DNA of 64,000 nt from Comamonas sp. lk (GTDB lineage: Bacteria > Pseudomonadota > Gammaproteobacteria > Burkholderiales > Burkholderiaceae_C), in assembly GCA_945925985.1 (NCBI GenBank), contig CAMELV010000015.1, forward strand, positions 22,657 through 86,656. The letters are read 5' to 3'. The translations under genes were made by a program, and so were the position numbers. Below are positions 35,625 to 43,582 of this stretch, in pieces; position 1 is the stretch's first letter, and each line of letters opens with the position of its first letter. The notes beneath the pieces are model-generated. The model ran no database searches. It was not told the origin of the DNA and saw only the letters and a list, made by a program, of their open reading frames with translations.

Positions 35625-36761
35625 CTAAACGATCGCGAAATTCTCGGTGCCGGCGTTCAGGTCGGTGGACTTAACCCGTTGGCTGTTAAGTTTGATCTGT
35701 AGCCGCAGGTCGTTGACCGAGTCGGCATTGCGCAGGGCATCTTCGTAGTTGATGCTGTTGGCCTCAAAAGCGTCAAACAGGGCTTGGTCGAAAGTTTGCA
35801 TGCCCATGTTGCGGCTTTTCTTCATGATCTCCTTGATCTCGGTCACATGACCTTTGAAGATCAAGTCGGAAATCAGGGGAGAGTTCAGCAGGATTTCCAC
35901 GATGGCAGCGCGACCCTTGCCGTCCTGCTTGGGCACCAAGCGCTGGGAGATCACGGCTTTAAGGTTAAGCGACAAATCCATCAGCAGTTGAGAGCGCCGT
36001 TCTTCTGGAAAGAAGTTGATGATGCGGTCTAGCGCCTGATTGGCGCTGTTGGCGTGCAGTGTGGCCAGGCACAGATGCCCGGTTTCCGCAAAGGCCACGG
36101 CATGCTCCATCGTTTCGTGGCCGCGGATTTCACCCATCAGAATCACGTCAGGGGCTTGGCGCAGCGTGTTTTTCAGGGCGGCGTCCCAATTGTCGGTGTC
36201 GAGCCCGACCTCGCGCTGGGTCACCATACAGTTTTTATGCGGGTGAACAAACTCGATCGGGTCTTCAATTGTGATGATATGGCCGTAAGTTTGCTCATTG
36301 CGCCAGTCCACCATGGCGGCCAGGGTGGTCGACTTGCCGGAGCCGGTCGCGCCGACCAGGATGCAGAGGCCCCGCTTGGCGGTGACCACTTCCTTGAGGA
36401 CCTGTGGCACGCCCAAGCCGTTGATCGTGGGCACAGTGGTCGGGATCATGCGCATGACCATACCGGCCTTGCCCTGCTGCACAAAAGCATTCACCCGAAA
36501 TCGGCCGATGCCTTCTGGCGCGATAGCAAAATTACATTCCTTTGTGGTCTCAAATTCGGCGGCCTGGCGTTCGCTCATGATGGAGCGGACCAGAGCCGCA
36601 GTCTGCGCGCCAGACAGCCTGTCCGTTGACATTTTGGTGAGTTTGCCATCGATCTTGATGGCCGGCGGGAAGTCGGCCGTGATGAACATGTCGCTGCTTT
36701 TTCGGCTGAGCATCAGCTTCAGCAATTCCCCGACAAACTGTCCGGCTTGGTTGAGTTCCAT
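35625..36761 (-). CDS. pilU: Type IV pilus retraction ATPase PilU
   Basis: This 378-residue hexameric secretion-type ATPase has Walker A GATGSGKSTT, the Asp box TIEDPIEFVH, Walker B ILMGEIRG and the His box ETGHLCLATLHANSANQALD. FFPEERR.QLLMDLSLNLKA is characteristic of PilU. The C-terminal extension beyond the PilT core (about 30 residues) also fits PilU. It aids PilT in pulling pili back for twitching and DNA uptake. It lies 36 bp downstream of the cNMP-domain gene, which itself follows pilT. Confidence 0.93.
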   Translation of the reverse strand: MELNQAGQFVGELLKLMLSRKSSDMFITADFPPAIKIDGKLTKMSTDRLSGAQTAALVRSIMSERQAAEFETTKECNFAIAPEGIGRFRVNAFVQQGKAGMVMRMIPTTVPTINGLGVPQVLKEVVTAKRGLCILVGATGSGKSTTLAAMVDWRNEQTYGHIITIEDPIEFVHPHKNCMVTQREVGLDTDNWDAALKNTLRQAPDVILMGEIRGHETMEHAVAFAETGHLCLATLHANSANQALDRIINFFPEERRSQLLMDLSLNLKAVISQRLVPKQDGKGRAAIVEILLNSPLISDLIFKGHVTEIKEIMKKSRNMGMQTFDQALFDAFEANSINYEDALRNADSVNDLRLQIKLNSQRVKSTDLNAGTENFAIV

Positions 36762-36797
36762 GATGGCAGGGGTTCAGAGGTTTCGGGGTTCAAGGGT

Positions 36798-37424
36798 TTA
36801 GCTTCGTTCGCTCAGGCGGGCACCGACCACCCGCAGTCGCAAGGATATCTTGCGGGCCAACACGGTCATCAGGCAGGCGGCCAGGTAGGCATCTTCCGTC
36901 ACCATACCGTTCATGGCGTCGGTCGTCAGTACCGCCATGTCGCACTTGGTCTGTGTGATGCAGGCTGAAAACCGCAGCCCCTGGTCGAGCAGTGACATTT
37001 CTCCCAGCATTTCGCCGGGACCGGCCTCCGAAAGCCGAAGGCGCTCGCCCCAGGTTTGGATCCGATCCACTGCAACCTGACCTTTGAGCAAGATCACCAG
37101 GAAGTTGCCATGTTCGTCCTGATGAATGAACTCCTGCTCGGCCGGGACCTGGGTGAAAAGCATGTATTTCGTCAAGCGGGCAAGGGTCTGCTCGGGAATT
37201 TGCTTCATTTGTTTGTCATTGCTCCAAAGCAACTGCAGCTGGCGCATGGCGGAGGCGGAGTCCAATTCGGCGGCGCCGATTTGGGTCGCCCGGGCAGACC
37301 ATGGCACCGCACGTCCTTCGGCCTCTGGCCCATTGATACTGGCATCAAACAGCCTGGAGTCACTTGCTTGCGGCGGCTCTTCAATCCCCATTTTTTGCAT
37401 TAAATGATTGAAAAAATTTTTCAT
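36798..37424 (-). CDS. Cyclic-nucleotide-binding-domain protein between pilT and pilU
   Basis: This 208-residue protein has an N-terminal unstructured 60 residues followed by a Crp-type beta-roll (residues about 85-205). It carries EFIHQDEHGNFLVILLKGQV and the phosphate-binding cassette PGEMLGEMSLLDQGLRFS, which matches family cassettes although the usual R-S/T-A pair is read as RFSA. There is no helix-turn-helix, so it is not a transcription factor; it probably senses a nucleotide and acts on the pilus motors. The ATG at 37424 is preferred, as it removes a basic leader. It sits 25 bp after pilT and 36 bp before pilU. Confidence 0.85.
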   Translation of the reverse strand: MKNFFNHLMQKMGIEEPPQASDSRLFDASINGPEAEGRAVPWSARATQIGAAELDSASAMRQLQLLWSNDKQMKQIPEQTLARLTKYMLFTQVPAEQEFIHQDEHGNFLVILLKGQVAVDRIQTWGERLRLSEAGPGEMLGEMSLLDQGLRFSACITQTKCDMAVLTTDAMNGMVTEDAYLAACLMTVLARKISLRLRVVGARLSERS

Positions 37425-37449
37425 AAGGCGTGTTGAAGATCGCGGCGTC

Positions 37450-38493
37450 TTAGCCGGGGAAGTTTTCCGGAATTTTGGCTTTGGTCCGTGCCTCGGCGGC
37501 ACTGATCACATTGCGTTTGACCAGGTCGGTCAGGTTCTGGTCCAGCGTTTGCATACCCACACTGTTGCCGGTCTGGATGCTGGAGTACATCTGCGCGATC
37601 TTGGCTTCACGGATTAGATTGCGAATGGCGTTGGTGCCCAGCATGATCTCGTGGGCCGCCACACGGCCCTGGCCGTCCTTGGTCTTGCACAGCGTCTGCG
37701 AGATCACGGCCTGAAGCGACTCCGACAGCATGGCCCGCACCATTTCTTTCTCTTCGGCTGGGAACACGTCAATGATCCGGTCGATGGTCTTGGCCGCACT
37801 GGAGGTGTGCAGCGTGCCAAACACCAGGTGGCCGGTTTCGGCGGCCGTCATGGCCAGCCGGATGGTTTCAAGGTCACGCATTTCGCCCACCAGGATAGCG
37901 TCCGGGTCTTCGCGCAGCGCTGAGCGCAGGGCCGAGGCAAAGCTCAGCGTGTGCGGGCCGACCTCCCGTTGGTTGATCAGGCATTTTTTGGATTCGTGCA
38001 CGAATTCGATCGGGTCTTCTACCGTCAGGATGTGGCCGTACTCGTTTTCGTTGAGGTAATTGACCATGGCCGCCAGTGTGGTCGATTTACCCGAGCCGGT
38101 GGGGCCAGTCACCAACACCATGCCACGCGGCTTGAGCGCGAGTTCGGCCAATATTTTGGGGGCATTGAGCTGTTCCAGCGACAGGATTTTGCTGGGGATG
38201 GTCCGCAGCACCGCGCCGGCGCCCCGGTTGTGGTTGAAAGCATTGACCCGAAAACGCGCCAAGCCAACGATGTCGAAGGAAAAGTCGATTTCCAGGAATT
38301 CTTCAAAGGCCTTGCGTTGGCCATCGTTCATGATGTCGTACACCATGGCGTGCACTTGTTTGTGGTCCAGCGGCTCCACATTCAGGCGGCGCACATCGCC
38401 GTGCACTCGGATCATCGGCGGCAGGCCGGCCGACAAATGCAGGTCAGAGGCCTTGTTCTTGACGCTGAATGCCAGCAATTGGGTGATATCCAC
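37450..38493 (-). CDS. pilT: Type IV pilus retraction ATPase PilT
   Basis: This 347-residue protein is of normal PilT length. It has an N-terminal PAS-like domain starting MDITQLLAFSVKNKASDLHLS, Walker A GPTGSGKSTT, Asp box TVEDPIEFVH, Walker B LVGEMRD, and His box ETGHLVFGTLHTSSAAKTID. The motif AIRNLIREAK, needed for retraction in studied PilT proteins, is intact. It drives pilus depolymerisation. First gene of the pilT / cNMP / pilU cluster, divergent from yggS with about 35 bp between the start codons. Confidence 0.95.
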   Translation of the reverse strand: MDITQLLAFSVKNKASDLHLSAGLPPMIRVHGDVRRLNVEPLDHKQVHAMVYDIMNDGQRKAFEEFLEIDFSFDIVGLARFRVNAFNHNRGAGAVLRTIPSKILSLEQLNAPKILAELALKPRGMVLVTGPTGSGKSTTLAAMVNYLNENEYGHILTVEDPIEFVHESKKCLINQREVGPHTLSFASALRSALREDPDAILVGEMRDLETIRLAMTAAETGHLVFGTLHTSSAAKTIDRIIDVFPAEEKEMVRAMLSESLQAVISQTLCKTKDGQGRVAAHEIMLGTNAIRNLIREAKIAQMYSSIQTGNSVGMQTLDQNLTDLVKRNVISAAEARTKAKIPENFPG

Positions 38494-38528
38494 AGGTATC
38501 CTGTTGGTTTGTTATGTTTGGAACCATT

Positions 38529-39227
38529 ATGACGATCATTCAGATCAATTTGCAGCAAGTTCAAGCCCGAATGGCAGCGGCCTGCCAGGCCGCAGGGCGT
38601 GACCCGGGCACGGTCAGCCTGCTGGCGGTGTCCAAGACCTTCGGCCCCGAGACGGTGCAGTCTGCCTGGGCCGCGGGGCAGACCGCCTTCGGCGAAAACT
38701 ACATCCAGGAGGCGGTGCAAAAGATCACAGCATTACGGCAGTTGCCGGACGCCAACCGGGCGCCCCTGCAATGGCACTGCATCGGCCCGATCCAGAGCAA
38801 CAAGACCCGCTTGGTCGCCGAGCATTTCGACTGGGTTCACACCGTGGACCGGCTGAAGATCGCCGAGCGCCTGAGCGAGCAGCGGCCAGCCGGTTTGGCG
38901 CCGCTGCAGGTTTGTATCCAGGTCAACGTCGATGGCGGTCCCACCAAGTCGGGGGTGCTGCCGCAGGAGGCGTTGGCCTTGGCGCTGCAGGTGGCAGCGC
39001 TGCCCGGGCTGCGCTTGCGCGGCCTGATGAGCATTCCTGAGCTTGCTACTGATTTTGTAGCTGCAACGCAAGTATTCATGAGGGTTAAGACCCTATTTGA
39101 TGCCTTGAATGGGAGCGGTTTGGCACTTGACACCTTGTCTATGGGGATGAGCGCCGATCTGGAGGCGGCGATCCACGGCGGCAGCACCATGGTACGGGTG
39201 GGCAGCGCTATTTTTGGGGCGCGGTAG
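38529..39227 (+). CDS. yggS: PLP homeostasis protein YggS
   Basis: This is a 232-residue PLP-binding TIM-barrel protein of the YggS/PLPBP family. The cofactor lysine is Lys36 (LLAVSKTF), followed by FGENYIQEA, WHCIGPIQSNK and LSMGMSADLEAAIHGGSTM, which holds the phosphate site. It buffers free pyridoxal phosphate and affects amino-acid pools. In many proteobacteria it neighbours pilT, as here. The segment from about residue 172 to 194 is encoded by a copy of a dispersed repeat (39043-39109) that fits in frame without changing the family's usual length. A start at 38514 is also possible. Confidence 0.92.
   Translation: MTIIQINLQQVQARMAAACQAAGRDPGTVSLLAVSKTFGPETVQSAWAAGQTAFGENYIQEAVQKITALRQLPDANRAPLQWHCIGPIQSNKTRLVAEHFDWVHTVDRLKIAERLSEQRPAGLAPLQVCIQVNVDGGPTKSGVLPQEALALALQVAALPGLRLRGLMSIPELATDFVAATQVFMRVKTLFDALNGSGLALDTLSMGMSADLEAAIHGGSTMVRVGSAIFGAR
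39043..39109 (+). repeat. Dispersed ~65-bp repeat, copy inside yggS
   Basis: TTGCTACTGATTTTGTAGC begins this copy, followed by a GAGGGTTAAGACCCTATTTG segment and CCTTGAA. It aligns with the copies at 19327 and 43517. All of it is translated as part of YggS, in frame. Confidence 0.6.
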
Positions 39228-39273
39228 TTGGGAGGCTCTCGCTCGGCCTTTGACGATGCGGTTCCCAAATGCC

Positions 39274-39768
39274 CTATGAAGGCCCGGCGATAGAGGGATC
39301 TGTACGCACGACGTTGAGCGGAAAACGCTGACCCGCTAAATAGTCTTCCATGCATTGCAACAGCAAGGGGCTGCGGTGGCGGTCTCGTGCGGCACGGACT
39401 TCGTCGGGGCTGAGCCATAAGGTGCGGACAATGCCGGTGTCAAGTGCTCGCTTGGATTCGTGGAGACCCAACTCGCCACAAAAGGCGAAGCGCAGGTAAG
39501 TGATGTCCTGCGCCGCACAGGCCATGGTCGCGGGTCGCTGAAAACGCGCCAAATAGACCCCGATCAGTGCGGTCGGCCGAAAGTGGTAAGCGGTCTCTTC
39601 CAGAGTTTCGCGGGCACAGCCCTCCGCCGGAGATTCGCCCGGGTCCAGGTGGCCGGCCGGGTTGTTCAGGCGCAGGCCCTCGGGGGTGTGCTCCTCGACC
39701 AATAAAAAGCGGCCGTTCCGCTCAATCACGGCGGCCACGGTGACGCTGGGTTTCCATCGAATGTCCAT
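39274..39768 (-). CDS. Nudix hydrolase (NudJ-like)
   Basis: This 164-residue protein has a complete Nudix box, GHLDPGESPAEGCARETLEE, followed by Thr-Ala (G-x5-E-x7-REUxEE pattern), which binds the metals and pyrophosphate. The N-terminus KPSVTVAAVIERNGRFLLVEE is typical of NudJ, which acts on nucleoside tri- and diphosphates and on hydroxymethylpyrimidine pyrophosphate. Late RTLWLSPDEV is also NudJ-like. It is divergent from pntAA, with 74 bp between the two starts. The exact substrate is not readable. Confidence 0.88.
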   Translation of the reverse strand: MDIRWKPSVTVAAVIERNGRFLLVEEHTPEGLRLNNPAGHLDPGESPAEGCARETLEETAYHFRPTALIGVYLARFQRPATMACAAQDITYLRFAFCGELGLHESKRALDTGIVRTLWLSPDEVRAARDRHRSPLLLQCMEDYLAGQRFPLNVVRTDPSIAGPS

Positions 39769-39842
39769 TCAAGATTATCCCCATGTAAACTCTTGGACGT
39801 TGCTGATTCGTCTCCTACCCAACCCAACGCGAGGACTCGCCC

Positions 39843-40970
39843 ATGCTGATTGGCGTACCCACTGAAACCACCACAGGCGAAACCCGGGTGGCTGTCACCC
39901 CCGAAACGGCCAAAAAACTCAAGGCCCAGGGGCACACGATTCGAGTCCAGGCCGGCGCCGGTGTGGCTGCTAGCGTGACCGACGAAGCCTATGTCGCCGC
40001 CGGTGCTGAGATCACCGATGCCGCCGGTGCGCTGGGTTGCGACCTGGTGCTCAAGGTCCGCACCCCGAATGACCACGAGGCGGCGCAGATGAAGGCGGGC
40101 GCGGCACTGGTCGGCATGCTCAACCCCTTTGACGCCACGGGTCTGCAGCGCTTGGCCGGCGCCGGCCTGACCAGCTTTGCGCTCGAAGCTGCCCCCCGCA
40201 CCACCCGGGCCCAGAGCATGGACGTGCTGTCCAGCCAGGCCAACATCGCCGGCTACAAGGCGGTGATCATGGCGGCGGACAAGTACCAACGCTTCTTCCC
40301 GATGCTGATGACCGCTGCCGGCACCGTCAAGGCGGCGCGGGTGGTGATTCTGGGCGTCGGCGTGGCCGGCCTGCAGGCCATTGCCACCGCCAAACGACTG
40401 GGCGCGGTGATCGAGGCGTCCGACGTGCGCCCCAGCGTCAAAGAGCAGGTGGAGTCTCTCGGCGGCAAATTTATCGAGGTGTCCTACGACACGCCAGAAG
40501 AAAAAGAGGCTGCGGTGGGCGTGGGCGGCTATGCCCGGCCCATGCCGCAGAGCTGGCTGGAGCGCCAGAAGGTCGAAGTTGCCAAGCGCGTGGCGCAGGC
40601 CGACATCGTGATCAGCACCGCGCTGATTCCGGGCCGACCGGCCCCGGTGCTGGTGACCGAAGACATGGTCAAGTCCATGAAACCGGGTTCGGTCATCATT
40701 GACCTGGCAGCCGGGCGCGGGCCAGGCGGCGGTGGCAACTGCCCGCTGACCGAGACCGACCGCACCGTGGTCAAGCATGGCGTGACCCTGGTCGGCGAAA
40801 CCAACCTGCCGGCGCTGGTGGCGGCCGACGCCTCGGCCCTGTACGCCCGCAATGTCCTTGACTTCCTCAAACTGGTGCTGGGCAAGGACGGCGGCCTGCA
40901 GGTCGACCTGAATGACGACATCGTGGCCGCCTGCCTGATGACCCAGGGCGGCGAGGTCAAGCGCAAATAA
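39843..40970 (+). CDS. pntAA: NAD(P) transhydrogenase alpha subunit, part 1 (domain I)
   Basis: This 375-residue soluble NAD(H)-binding domain of proton-translocating transhydrogenase starts MLIGVPTETTTGETRVAVTPE. It has RAQSMDVLSSQANIAGYKAV (the mobile-loop region), Rossmann motif GVGVAGLQAIATAKRLGA and the closing DDIVAACLMTQGGEV. It transfers hydride between NADH and NADP with the other two subunits, making NADPH at the expense of proton-motive force. The split of alpha into two genes is the pattern of many alpha- and beta-proteobacteria. pntAB follows after 24 bp. Confidence 0.95.
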   Translation: MLIGVPTETTTGETRVAVTPETAKKLKAQGHTIRVQAGAGVAASVTDEAYVAAGAEITDAAGALGCDLVLKVRTPNDHEAAQMKAGAALVGMLNPFDATGLQRLAGAGLTSFALEAAPRTTRAQSMDVLSSQANIAGYKAVIMAADKYQRFFPMLMTAAGTVKAARVVILGVGVAGLQAIATAKRLGAVIEASDVRPSVKEQVESLGGKFIEVSYDTPEEKEAAVGVGGYARPMPQSWLERQKVEVAKRVAQADIVISTALIPGRPAPVLVTEDMVKSMKPGSVIIDLAAGRGPGGGGNCPLTETDRTVVKHGVTLVGETNLPALVAADASALYARNVLDFLKLVLGKDGGLQVDLNDDIVAACLMTQGGEVKRK

Positions 40971-40994
40971 AACAGCTCAACAGGACTGCACACC

Positions 40995-41315
40995 ATGGAC
41001 ATTCTTTCTCCCACGATCACCAACCTGATTATCTTCGTGCTGGCCATCTACGTGGGTTACCACGTGGTCTGGACCGTGACACCGGCACTGCACACCCCGC
41101 TGATGGCAGTGACCAACGCCATCTCGGCCATCGTCATCGTCGGCGCTATGTTGGCGGCGGCACTCACTGAAACCCCGCTCGGCAAAACTATGGGTGTGCT
41201 CGCGGTGGCGCTGGCGGCGGTCAATGTATTTGGCGGCTTCATGGTGACCCGTCGCATGCTGGAGATGTTCAGAAAGAAAGAGCGCCCGGCGGCGGCCAAG
41301 GGAGACACCAAATGA
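40995..41315 (+). CDS. pntAB: NAD(P) transhydrogenase alpha subunit, part 2 (membrane)
   Basis: This 106-residue inner-membrane piece of domain II has three to four hydrophobic segments. It includes TNLIIFVLAIYVGYHVVWTV, LHTPLMAVTNAISAIVIVG and AAVNVFGGFMVTRRMLEMF. In E. coli the same sequence is fused to the C-terminus of PntA. It contributes helices to the proton channel. It overlaps pntB by 4 bp. Confidence 0.95.
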   Translation: MDILSPTITNLIIFVLAIYVGYHVVWTVTPALHTPLMAVTNAISAIVIVGAMLAAALTETPLGKTMGVLAVALAAVNVFGGFMVTRRMLEMFRKKERPAAAKGDTK

Positions 41316-42748
41316 GCATGGACCTCGTCACCCTGCTGTATTTGTTTGCCAGCGTCTGCTTTATTCAGGCGCTCAAGGGTCTGAGCCACCCCACCACCTC
41401 GATCCGCGGCAACCTGTTTGGCATGGTCGGCATGGCGGTGGCGGTGGTCACCACCGGCGCGCTGATTGTCAAGATCGCCGGGCAGACCGGCCAGGGCGGT
41501 GCCATGGGCATGGCCTGGGTGCTGGGCGCGTTGGTGGTCGGCGGTGCTGCCGGCACCCTGATGGCCCAACGCGTCGAGATGACCAAAATGCCCGAACTGG
41601 TGGCCTTCATGCACAGCATGATCGGCTTGGCAGCGGTGTTCATCGCCGTGGCGGCAGTGGCTGAGCCCTGGGCCTTCGGCATTGTGGCCAAGGGCATAGC
41701 CATTCCAGCCGGCAACCGGCTTGAGTTGTTTTTGGGTGCGGCCATCGGCGCCATCACCTTCAGCGGCTCAGTCATCGCTTTCGGCAAACTGTCGGGCAAG
41801 TACAAGTTCCGCCTGTTCCAGGGCGCGCCAGTGCAGTTTGCCGGTCAGCACAAGCTCAACCTGGTGCTGGGTCTGGCGATGCTGGGCTTGGGTCTGGTGT
41901 TCGCGTTCACCGAAAGCTGGCCGGCCTTTTTTGCGATGCTGGCACTGGCCTTTGTGATGGGCGTGCTGATCATCATCCCAATCGGCGGTGCCGACATGCC
42001 GGTGGTGGTGTCCATGCTCAACAGCTACTCGGGCTGGGCGGCAGCCGGCATCGGCTTCAGCCTGAACAACGCCATGCTGATTGTGGCCGGCTCGCTGGTG
42101 GGCAGCTCGGGCGCAATCCTGAGCTACATCATGTGCAAGGCCATGAACCGCTCCTTCTTTAATGTGATCCTGGGTGGCTTTGGCGGCGAGGCCGGCACGG
42201 CCGCCGCCGGTGCGGCGGTGCAGCGCTCGGTCAAGAGCGGCAGCGCCGACGACGCGGCCTTTGTGCTGAGCAACGCCGAGACCGTGGTGATCGTGCCCGG
42301 CTATGGCCTTGCCGTCGCGCGGGCCCAGCACGCCGTCAAGGAACTGGCGCTCAAGCTCACCGAAAAAGGCATCACGGTCAAGTACGCCATTCACCCGGTG
42401 GCCGGGCGAATGCCGGGCCACATGAACGTGCTGCTGGCCGAGGCCGAGGTGCCTTACGACCAGGTGTTCGAGATGGAAGACATCAACGGCGAGTTCGGCC
42501 AGGTCGACGTGGCGATCATTCTGGGCGCCAATGATGTGGTCAACCCGGCTGCCCACGTCAAGGGCAGCGCCATTTACGGCATGCCCATTCTGGAGGCCTA
42601 CAAGGCCAAGACTGTGATCGTCAACAAGCGCTCGATGGCCGCCGGCTACGCTGGCCTGGACAACGAGCTGTTCTACATGGACAAGACCATGATGGTGTTC
42701 GGTGATGCCAAAAAAGTGGTCGAAGACATGGGCAAGGCGATCGAGTAA
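41312..42748 (+). CDS. pntB: NAD(P) transhydrogenase beta subunit
   Basis: This 478-residue subunit has an N-terminal membrane part of about eight or nine helices (residues 1-260) and a C-terminal NADP(H)-binding domain III. The latter shows VVIVPGYGLAVARAQHAV (dinucleotide loop), HPVAGRMPGHMNVLLAEA, ILGANDVVNPAA and KRSMAAGYAGLDNELF, the lid region. The length matches PntB of other bacteria (about 460-480). It completes the pntAA-pntAB-pntB operon and shares a 4-bp overlap with pntAB. Confidence 0.95.
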   Translation: MSMDLVTLLYLFASVCFIQALKGLSHPTTSIRGNLFGMVGMAVAVVTTGALIVKIAGQTGQGGAMGMAWVLGALVVGGAAGTLMAQRVEMTKMPELVAFMHSMIGLAAVFIAVAAVAEPWAFGIVAKGIAIPAGNRLELFLGAAIGAITFSGSVIAFGKLSGKYKFRLFQGAPVQFAGQHKLNLVLGLAMLGLGLVFAFTESWPAFFAMLALAFVMGVLIIIPIGGADMPVVVSMLNSYSGWAAAGIGFSLNNAMLIVAGSLVGSSGAILSYIMCKAMNRSFFNVILGGFGGEAGTAAAGAAVQRSVKSGSADDAAFVLSNAETVVIVPGYGLAVARAQHAVKELALKLTEKGITVKYAIHPVAGRMPGHMNVLLAEAEVPYDQVFEMEDINGEFGQVDVAIILGANDVVNPAAHVKGSAIYGMPILEAYKAKTVIVNKRSMAAGYAGLDNELFYMDKTMMVFGDAKKVVEDMGKAIE

Positions 42749-42772
42749 GCCGTACCGGCGCCGGGTGAGCTT

Positions 42773-43534
42773 GTGGCAACGCTGGCCATCCTGAGCGCGC
42801 TGGCCGAGGAGCAGCAGGGCCTGCTGGCCTGTCTGTCGCAGCCGGTCTGCCTGCGCCGTGCCGGTCGTGAGGTCTGGCGTGGCCAGTGGCAGGGGCATGA
42901 GGTGCTGCTGGCGCTGTCGCGCATCGGCAAGGTGGCGGCAGCCACCACCACAACCGCCCTGATCGAAGGCCTGGGCGCCACCTACGTGGTGTTCACTGGG
43001 GTGGCTGGTGGCATCGGCCCCGGCGTGCGGGTCGGTGACCTGGTGGTGGCGACCGAGTTCGTGCAGCACGACCTGGACGCCTCTCCGCTGTTCCCTCGTT
43101 TCGAAATACCCCTCTACGGCCGCAGTCGCCTGGCCTGTGATCCCGTCATGACCGCTCTGCTTTTAAGAGCATCAGATTCAGCTGCGACAAGGCTTGCAGG
43201 CCAATTTAACCAATTTTCTGGGTTGGCGCGCTCGACCGTGCATGCGGGGCTGATCGCCAGCGGCGACCGCTTTGTCTCGGGCGCCTCCGAATTGCAGGGC
43301 CTGCAGCAGCGCTTGCAAGCCGGCGGCCACGCGCCACTGGCGGTGGAGATGGAGGGGGCGGCGGTGGCGCAGGTCTGCTTTGACTACGGCCTGCCCTTTG
43401 CCGCTGTGCGAACCATCTCGGACCGCGCGGACGATGCGGCCCATGTTGACTTCCCGCGTTTTGTGCGCGACGTGGCCAGCCCCTATGCCCACGCCATCAT
43501 GACGGCCTTCTTGGAATTGCTACCAAATAGATAG
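42773..43534 (+). CDS. mtn: 5'-methylthioadenosine/S-adenosylhomocysteine nucleosidase
   Basis: This 253-residue nucleoside phosphorylase-fold hydrolase starts MATLAILSALAEEQQGLL (Glu near residue 12 is catalytic). It has FTGVAGGIGPGVRVGDLVVA, IASGDRFVS, VEMEGAAVAQVCFDYGLPF for ribose binding, and RTISDRAD with the catalytic Asp. It cleaves MTA and SAH, recycling adenine and methionine. The start is GTG at 42773, 24 bp after pntB. A weak repeat copy (43157-43220) appears to encode about 20 internal residues, and its last codons and stop (TAG) lie inside the repeat at 43517-43582. Confidence 0.9.
   Translation: MATLAILSALAEEQQGLLACLSQPVCLRRAGREVWRGQWQGHEVLLALSRIGKVAAATTTTALIEGLGATYVVFTGVAGGIGPGVRVGDLVVATEFVQHDLDASPLFPRFEIPLYGRSRLACDPVMTALLLRASDSAATRLAGQFNQFSGLARSTVHAGLIASGDRFVSGASELQGLQQRLQAGGHAPLAVEMEGAAVAQVCFDYGLPFAAVRTISDRADDAAHVDFPRFVRDVASPYAHAIMTAFLELLPNR
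43157..43220 (+). repeat. Degenerate copy of the dispersed repeat inside mtn
   Basis: The segment contains CTGCTTTTAAGAGCATCAG and GACAAGGCTTGCAGGCC followed by AATTTAAC, which parallels GACAAGGGCTGGAGGCC then TTTTTTAC of the copy at 43517. It is translated within mtn (about residues 129-150), where the family varies in length. The match is weaker than for the other copies. Confidence 0.4.
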
Positions 43535-43582
43535 CAATGAACCCAAGTGGGACAAGGGCTGGAGGCCTTTTTTACTTAAGCC
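43517..43582. repeat. Dispersed ~65-bp repeat at the mtn/corA junction
   Basis: It begins TTGCTACCAAATAGATAGCA and continues with GGGACAAGGGCTGGAGGCC, a T-tract and ACTTAAGCC. The mtn stop (TAG, 43532-43534) and the corA stop (TTA on the plus strand, 43572-43574) both lie in it. Its GGAGGCC plus T-tract could also help end mtn transcription, although no strong stem is visible. Confidence 0.65.

Noticed and set aside
41768..43069. 433-codon open frame on the minus strand
   Set aside because: It is antisense to pntB and mtn, both clearly identified. Composition is His/Gln-rich without domains, so it is a shadow frame.
43540..43575. Intrinsic terminator between mtn and corA
   Set aside because: A T-tract is present, but the adjacent bases form only a weak four-base stem. 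The sequence is better explained as part of the dispersed repeat.
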